DNA of 64,000 nt from Hypomesus transpacificus (Eukaryota; Chordata; Actinopteri; Osmeriformes; Osmeridae). Below, one piece after another: positions 57,638 through 64,000 of the stretch. The stretch lies in assembly GCF_021917145.1 (NCBI RefSeq), contig NC_061062.1, forward strand, positions 14,592,706 through 14,656,705, read 5' to 3'. The position numbers were made by a program, and so were the translations under genes. Each line of letters starts with the position of its first letter. Position 1 is the first letter of the stretch. The notes under the pieces were generated by a model that was not told where the DNA came from, did not search any database, and saw only the letters and a list, made by a program, of their open reading frames with translations.

Positions 57638-58869
57638 TTTCACAGGGGATTAGCCCAGTTAAGGACCTTGTGTGGTCAGAGAGCAGACTGGCCAGTAGTG
57701 AGAGTGTGTTGTTTGCCCTGTGACTGGACCAGAAAATGAGAACTTTATCCCAGACTCACCGTCACATTGCTCAGACATTCTTCACAGCTTGTTCCATTCT
57801 TAGTCTCGCAAGCTGAGAGACAGACAAAAGAGAGGGGGTTGGGGGAGGAAGGGAGACAAGGTGGAGGGCAATTAAGAGAGAGATGAGAGTGAATGAAATG
57901 TGTCATGTTTGATCTTTGATAAATAGTCGTTATCACAAACAACCTGGAGCAATCAAACAGAGGACAAGGTCAGCCTCCGTTACTCCTGCTACAATAGATC
58001 ACGAGACCTAAACAACAGCTATTCCCTACAGAAGTTTACCATGGAAACACAAACACACTCACACATGAACTAAACTTTACAATCCTCACCACCCTCCAAA
58101 TCCGTCTCAATGCTTGACAGAGTTATGGAAGTTGTGCTATTGAGCTCTGTGAGGTTTACAGCATCAAAGTTCATCTTTCTTCAACTTGGTAAGGCCTTGG
58201 ACAGGCTGAGAAACAAGTAAGACTGAGCCATTGTTCCCTATGAGAGGTTTCAGTTACCCAGGGATCTAATGTCTCAGCCTACAGAGATTTGGTTGAACTA
58301 GACGTTTAAGTTAAAGTAAACATTTGCATGAGGGACTTTTACTACCATGAATGATCGTGTTGTTCATAACGCCTGTTTTATGTTGCTTCAGTTTCTATCA
58401 TCATTTTTGATCTCCAGGTCTGGTTAAATCATGTAGCCTTCCATGGAGACAATATCGATATTTGAGTTTATAAAAACGAGATGATCATCTCGTTTTTATA
58501 AACTCAAGACTGGAATTATTTCCTCTATTAACCTATTTTTGACCAGTCTTGTTCAGTGACACTTCCCTCTGTGAGTAAGTGATGACATTCATTAGGAAAG
58601 AATTGAATGTGATGTAATGTGTGTTTCGGAGAAAAAAACTAAGCAACCGCTATTTTAAGTAGGCTAAATTCAGTTAGTTTGACAATTAAAGGGGAATTCA
58701 TAGTTGCGATCAATAATGTCGAGATTGTGTCTACACTAATGCGTCAACAGACTTATCAAATAACATCCCAGATTTTTTGCCTACCTTTGCCAGGTGCGGA
58801 AGTCTGCGCCAACACCGTCGCCAAGCCGAAGAAAAGTAGGACAATCGGGACAATACTCCGCATATTCAT
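54915..58869 (-). CDS. pttg1ip: PTTG1-interacting protein
   Basis: Single-pass membrane glycoprotein that binds securin (PTTG1). Exons in transcript order: 58785-58869, 57760-57812, 57043-57157, 56831-56933, 56236-56301, 55183-55229, 54915-54952; phases agree, about 168 residues (human 180). Signal peptide MNMRSIVPIVLLFFGLATVL. Cys-rich PSI-like part ACETKNGTSCEECLSNVT then CLWCIQTKMC, and RWGLCW. Membrane span LIITLSVVAGVIIIAFLVCL followed by FCCCKC. Basic coiled tail KMERQANKTKGKQEERRAEM, then RQRHEEIRTKYG, and an end (NKYSRFS) resembling the endocytic NPYARF end of the human protein. As written, the exon 57043-57157 contains an in-frame TGA between CLWC and RWGLCW, beside three C-runs; see findings. 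The rest of the gene looks functional. Confidence 0.92.
55429..55795 (+). mobile_element. Possible short hAT-like DNA element
   Basis: Bounded by CAGGGCTGCCCCG at one end and GGCCGACCCTG at the other, which read as short imperfect inverted ends (CAGGG / CCCTG). It is flanked by GTGTGTGT and TGTGTGAT, a plausible 8-bp target duplication but inside a GT-rich stretch. The phrases GGCAGTTGCCTAGGGC and GGCCTAGGGCTCC near the two ends fit a known teleost repeat style. No transposase frame. It lies in a pttg1ip intron. Confidence 0.42.
55990..56021. repeat. 14-bp-arm hairpin with ACTTGATATAGTAC
   Basis: Perfect 14-base arms (55990-56003 and 56008-56021) around the loop TCAT, in a pttg1ip intron. 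Confidence 0.8.
57462..57632 (+). repeat. CT-rich low-complexity tract
   Basis: About 60 bp of mixed CCT/CCCT, then (CT)n with short C interruptions, ending in (CT)n at about 57632. It is in pttg1ip intron 2 and GA-rich on the coding strand. Several long open frames here are artefacts. Confidence 0.95.
58462..58507. repeat. Perfect 46-bp palindrome
   Basis: Two 23-base arms, TTGAGTTTATAAAAACGAGATGA and its exact reverse complement, meet with no spacer; every one of the 23 pairs matches. It lies in pttg1ip intron 1 in otherwise ordinary sequence. Confidence 0.95.
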
Positions 58870-59133
58870 GTTTAAGATTAATAATTAGTACTCCAACTTT
58901 ACAGCGTATCTCGTCTTCCACGGCGCAAAACACTGAACACTTTGTTTACTGTTGTACCTCTCTGAGATGAGAGCAATTGGCCAGGAATTCCCAATCCTCC
59001 TCGTGTACGCAAATCTACGACTTTACGCTCCCCGCTCCACCCTTACGCAAATCAGTCCGCAGGATCGTGTCTGTGTGCCAGTGATTCTTGTCTCTAATTT
59101 AAAAACACAAAAAGTGAGGACAATTTCAAATAA

Positions 59134-59139
59134 TTTATT
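59134..59139 (-). terminator. Candidate myosin-X-like polyadenylation signal
   Basis: AATTTATTAAAG holds AATAAA on the minus strand, 265 bp before the pttg1ip ATG. It would give a 3' UTR of about 2.9 kb for the upstream gene and a very short gap to pttg1ip. Confidence 0.4.
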
Positions 59140-59205
59140 AAAGCATAATTTTGTAAAGCCAGTTACAAACAAAAATAACCACAAACGAATTCCTCTCTCT
59201 TTCTC

Positions 59206-59206
<1 letters not shown>

Positions 59207-59237
<31 letters not shown>
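59207..59237 (+). repeat. Poly-C run
   Basis: About 31 consecutive C, poly-G in the presumed transcript. Confidence 0.95.
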
Positions 59238-59239
<2 letters not shown>

Positions 59240-61849
59240 ACAAGCACGTTTTACAATATCATGATAATTACATAAATCCCACATAGGCCCCACTCTGACC
59301 GCCTGCGGCAGGAACAGGAACCTGATGAAACAGCGACCTGTAAACACAGACCTAGGATCAGTTTACCTTTCTCAACATTAGTACTACCTGAAACACTAAC
59401 CAGAGATCTGTGTCTAGGGGCAGCTTCCCAATTCTGTGTTGCAGTTGTTAGACTCTGACCTATAGAGATAGAATGGAAGAACAGAACAGTTCTTGTTTCC
59501 ACATGAATATGGCTCATGGATTGCCCCAGGTATTCCAAATGTTGCATCTCGTTGCAGCCACTGGTGCACATACTAGTTGAAACTGTAATGTCCAGTGTTT
59601 TAGTCATTCTAATTCTATGGACAGGATCCTGGGGGCCATGTGGGTGAGAAGGTGTGAGATTCAAGACAAAACACACGCAGACACATGGCTTACTCAGTGG
59701 GAGTCTGATACTGCCCAACCAGCGAGTTCAGATACAGTGCAGTTGGTGATCCAGATGTAGACAGACTTCTAACCCTTTGTGAGGTACATCATCCGCCTCT
59801 GGGTCCACTTTCCACAATTCACACACAATCTCATCTTTTGACCAGTGACAAGTGACACCATTCACCAATAGATATATTTCAACCCATACTCCCATGCCAA
59901 CAGTTCCCATAACTACCGTGTCATTTTCAACACTCTCCAGTTGGTTTACTTCTCAACAAACCACAAATACTTTCTGTCGCTCTTCAATACATACAATATG
60001 AAATAAATACCCTATACCCCCCACTTTCCCTCCCACCCAGCCCCCATCTCCCCTTCACGATCACAACATCATTCTCTTGTAAAAAGGTTAGTCATGTAAA
60101 TATACTTATAGCTCATGTGCACACTCAATAATCTTTTTCTTTTTTACTAATTTTGTAAACCCCCCCCCTCCCCACCATCAACCCAATATACACCAATAAT
60201 ACACACGCTCACAGTAGCATTCCAAACACAGCACTTCAGAAGGGGGACAGTGTGTGGGGAGAAGGAGGAGGAGGAGGGGGGGGACATATATTAGTCACAT
60301 GACCACAGACAGGTTGTATGCATACACAGACAAAAGTCCCTCCGCTTTGGCCACAGGTCTTGTTGCAGTCACTCTACAGTCTTTGAAAAGGAAAAATCTA
60401 CCAAAGGTAGATATAGAATGTATAGAGAATCCCACAGAGGTCATATACTGCAGCTTCAACCAATATGAATGTATTGCAAAACAAGGCTAAAACGTCACTA
60501 GAATACAGAGAGAGAGACACGCGTGGGCCAAGACTCCAAGAGGCCCTACCCAATATGGCCGCCATGACGGCTCTACACATTTCAATTCTGTGAAAACCAA
60601 GTAGGCGGATGGCACTGCTTGTGAGCGTTCCAATGGCATCTTAGATACATAGGAGTTAATGACTGTTCATTTGCCTGTACTTTACACAGGACTCACATGG
60701 TCTTTAAAATGGCATCTATTTACTGTACAATTACAGTGACCACTCAAATGCACTATAGTTTCTACCATATGGGAGCAGTATACAAAATGATACGCGTCGA
60801 CCAGTGTACATGTGTATATGTGTATGTCGGTTACATGTTAATATAGAATTATGCAATGTGTATTAAGAGGTCATGAAATAGGAGAATGTACAGTCTCACA
60901 CCCTCCTGGGATAGTTTATGGTCACTCTGAGCCTTCCTTTCTCTACAAACACTTCCATACCCAGGCTTGAGAGCTGCCGTCCCAAGACAGAGGCTCAGAG
61001 TCAGGGTGATTGTGACCAAAAGGTCCCTTAAGAAACCTGCCATCCCGGTTATCAGAAAAGGTTTCTGTGAAATTGTTCAAGTTGTTTGAAGTCACTTCCT
61101 ATGGCTACGTTTGCATCCTACTGGTACTGTAGGATTGGATGTGTGAGGTCACAGGACTCCACAGGAAGTGAGCACCACACAGGAAGTGAGCACCACACAG
61201 TCTGACGAACAGGGGAACCGATTTCCCATTTGGCCCCGAAGAGAAACCAGACTCAGTGAGAAAGAGAAAGATAGCGAGAGAGAGAGAGTGAGAACAAGAA
61301 CAAAAAAGAGTGATAAAGCAAGCAAGGGAGATAGAGAGAGACATAGGGGAAGACCAAGAGGCAATGGACTTCTTCTATTGGCAGTGCTCTGGGATGGTGG
61401 GGGACAGGCGGGAGGGGCGGGGGTTAAGGGTCACGTGGGGTTGTTGTGCTTGTTGTCATTGGTCCGTTTGGTCCGGAGTGAACGCAGAGAGAGTGTGAGT
61501 GTGCTTGAACATCTACATGCAGGACTAAAACTGTTAAGAGTTAGAAGGTAAGGAAGAAGTGTCCCAAAATACTGATTGTTTTTTTTCCCCATGCTTTTTT
61601 TTCAGTAGACATCTTTTCCATGTCCACATTAAATATGTCCCTTTTTGTCTGTAGCGCCACCATAGTTGTCCACTCCCCCATTTTAACCCTTGTTCCCAGG
61701 AAAAAAGAACTGTTGGTGTCTATTTCCGTCTTCACACTTATTGATGAGAAAAGACTCCATTTTGGATTCCGTGGTGAAGATCAGCTGATGGGTAAGATGG
61801 CCTCCTTTGTGAAAACCAGCTAGCCAGAACTCTGGGCTGGACATCCCAT

Positions 61850-61985
<136 letters not shown>

Positions 61986-62030
61986 AAGCCCTGTGCTGCT
62001 GATTCAAGGGCTGCTATTGGCTGCTGGCGA

Positions 62031-64000
62031 TCACCTGATCCACGCACTGGCGACGCTGGAGACGGACATAATGCTGCAGCGTTTCTTCACCATCATGTTG
62101 ATGTAGGCCTTCATGATCTTGGTGAGCTCACCCACCTACACACACACACACACACAACGGGACATTGGGGTTTTTATTAGTGCAGTGTAGTCGTTAGGCT
62201 CAGCACATGGGCACCAGTTCATGGGTTTGTACATTGTGTGTGTGAGCATGTGTACTCACCAGGGGCGTCTCGAAATACATCTCCCTCTCGTCCACAGTGA
62301 TCTTGTAGGTGCAGGGCTGGGGAGCTCCGAAGAAGGTGATGTGTTCGTACTGGAAGGTCTCCAGGGGCTTGGGCTCTCCTCTCTTGTACACAGACAGGTT
62401 GTCAGCACTCACACCCAGCCACAGGTCATGGGGGAACCCTCCCTCTTTGCACTGTTTGACAGGGGTTCAAAAAGGCAGGGAAGTGGTTAAATGGGTACTA
62501 CATTTGTGGTGCTTTTCATTTTGAATACAACTTTGTTGACTGGACTGGATGCCACAAAGATGGCTGAACAATCAAAACTTCCCCCTCTCTCCCCCCGTCT
62601 CTCTCTCCCCCCCTCCCTCTCACCTCCACGTCGAACAGCGTGGACCCATATCCGGGCCACTCCTTGACGATGCTCATGTACTTGAGCAGGGCTTGGTGCT
62701 GGGGCATGCCCTGGAGGCGGGTCCACTTCTCCAGAACGCTGGCCCGGGTGGCTGACGTCTCCTCCTTCACCCACATCTCCAGCATCTGCTCCTCTTCCAC
62801 CTGGGAGAGTCACACAGACCGACAAGGCAGTCAGTCAATTCATCAATCAACCATGATAATAACTCCTGGGCTTATAGAATTACTCCGGCTGTAAATAAAA
62901 GTATGAATGTTTAATGGGCAGAGTCGTTCCCAAAGTAGTGGTTGCAATTTATTGCAGCTGGATAGCGTCACCACGTGGAGGGTATTAGAACTACAGTCAA
63001 ACATTTTATTGTATAGATGATTTTGTAATGTAGTATATATGTGTAAAGCGGCTCTCTGTAGTGTTCTGTTAGTTGACTTGTGTGTGTGTGTGTTTGTATG
63101 TTTGTGTGTGTGGTATGCTACTCACTTTCTGTTTCTTAAGAGAGCCCGTCTTGAAGCTCCGTCGCAGCGTTCCGTCCAGGAAGCTGGGGGTGCGTCGCTT
63201 CTCCTGCCCCGCCCCCGCCCCTCCTCCCTGCCCTCCGACTGCTCCCTGACCCCCGCTGGACCTTTCCCCCGCCCCTCCGGCTCCTCCTCCCGCCGAGGCC
63301 GCGCCCTGCTTGGTGGAGTGGATGATCCGGTTGCGGAGACGTCCTATTGGATAGACTGTCCCCAGGCTCCACCCGGCCCGGCCTGCACCATCACCGTGGA
63401 GATACTGCAGCCGTAAAGCGGCCAGGTGCTGCAAAGTCTCCTCTGGGGCGGGGAAGTGACCACTGATCAGAGACTCGTGAGCCTGAGAGAGAGAGGAAGG
63501 AAAAGCAGGGAGAGAGAGAGAAGGGGGGGACGTGGTGAGATGTGTATTTATATATTCCTAAACCCCATTTCTAAAAAGGGTGCAACAGGCGAATACTTTT
63601 TTTCATGCATTGGTAGTCAACTGCAACAGCACATTCACTGGCTCTCGCTGTGAGTTGATGAGCCCACCTGCTCAAACATGAAGGCAAACTCCACTCCCTC
63701 TTTGGGCATGCTCTCCATGTCCAGGAAACAGTAGAGTTTGAAGTAGAGCCTCCAGCCTCCCTCCTCCTCCTCTTCCTCACTACCCGCCAGTCTGGAAACA
63801 CACACACACAGGGATACACCATAGCACACACACACACACACAGAGACTTAAGCACACGTACAGAAATGCCCCCACACACTTCCCTTACCTCTCGAACTTG
63901 GCTAGGACGTCAGCCACGATGACCCTGCTCTCCAGGGCTCGGTCGGTCACCTTGTTGTGTTCAAACAGGGAGAACAGGTTCCTGCTCTCCTCCATGGCCA
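62031..64000 (-). CDS. myo10: Unconventional myosin-X-like, C-terminal FERM region (partial)
   Basis: Motor that builds filopodia; its tail has PH, MyTH4 and FERM domains that bind cargo such as integrins. Only the last exons are here: 63889-64000 (continues past the window), 63668-63791, 63126-63482, 62624-62800, 62260-62451, 62031-62135; phases agree. FERM features: DVLAKFER, WRLYFKLYCFLDMESMPKEG, VEFAFMFEQAHESLISGHFP, YLHGDGAGRAGWSLGTVYPI, then EWPGYGSTLFDVE and CKEGGFPHDLWLGVSADNLS, VYKRGEPKPLETFQYEHI, and near the end LTKIMKAYINMMVKKR. Human MYO10 matches closely (FDVECKEGGFPQELWLGVSA). A Gly/Ala-rich insert of about 35 residues lies in the 63126 exon. Teleosts carry several myo10-like genes, so the paralogue is not settled. 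Confidence 0.92.

Noticed and set aside
58090-58175. An extra pttg1ip exon with an open, Thr/Ser-rich frame (MNFDAVNLTELN...)
   Set aside because: Any nearby acceptor joined in phase to exon 1 leads into a stop; it could only be an alternative first exon, without signal peptide support.

Overview
The window is nuclear DNA of a ray-finned (teleost) fish. It has short GT-AG introns, many CA, GA and CT microsatellites, long poly-C runs, and teleost-type interspersed repeats ending in motifs such as a GATTTGATTT tail. I could not identify the species. All gene models were built by hand: reading frames, splice sites and codon phase were checked exon by exon, and homology was judged from remembered family motifs. 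No database search was run.

Layout. (1) 0.8-25.3 kb, plus strand: triadin (trdn), the junctional sarcoplasmic reticulum anchor of calsequestrin and the ryanodine receptor. It is greatly enlarged: about 48 coding exons and about 2,750 predicted residues, against about 730 in human. The growth comes from eight DPM-type exon repeats just after the membrane span, a 423-residue acidic exon, one 3.86-kb exon holding about 21 copies of a 54-residue Lys/Glu repeat, and an array of about 30 phase-1 micro-exons. (2) 26.7-28.0 kb, minus: brain-type fatty-acid-binding protein fabp7, four exons of canonical length, tail to tail with trdn. (3) 28.9-32.2 kb, minus: an intact gene for a protein with PARP/Gig2-like motifs, and a frameshifted second copy. 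(4) 33.7-42.3 kb, minus: the complete deubiquitinase usp40, 32 coding exons and 1,290 residues. (5) 43.3-47.8 kb, minus: tspear (laminin-G/TSPN domain plus EAR repeats), with its first exon not found. (6) 51.7-53.4 kb, minus: a SUMO2/3-type gene. (7) 54.9-58.9 kb, minus: pttg1ip. (8) 62.0 kb to the window end, minus: the last exons of a myosin-X-like gene (FERM tail), continuing beyond the window.

From fabp7 onward every gene is on the minus strand, in a head-to-tail row with short intergenic gaps. The order joins blocks that are separate in human: TRDN-FABP7 (6q22), USP40 (2q37), TSPEAR-SUMO3-PTTG1IP (21q22.3) and MYO10 (5p15).

The most unusual content is the triadin gene: three independent modes of internal duplication in one gene, with both young and decaying exon copies. 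Other notable items are a 58-bp minisatellite that begins at a usp40 splice donor and repeats both a donor-like site and AATAAA, a perfect 46-bp palindrome in pttg1ip intron 1, a pttg1ip exon with an in-frame stop next to three C-runs, and the intact/broken PARP-like gene pair.
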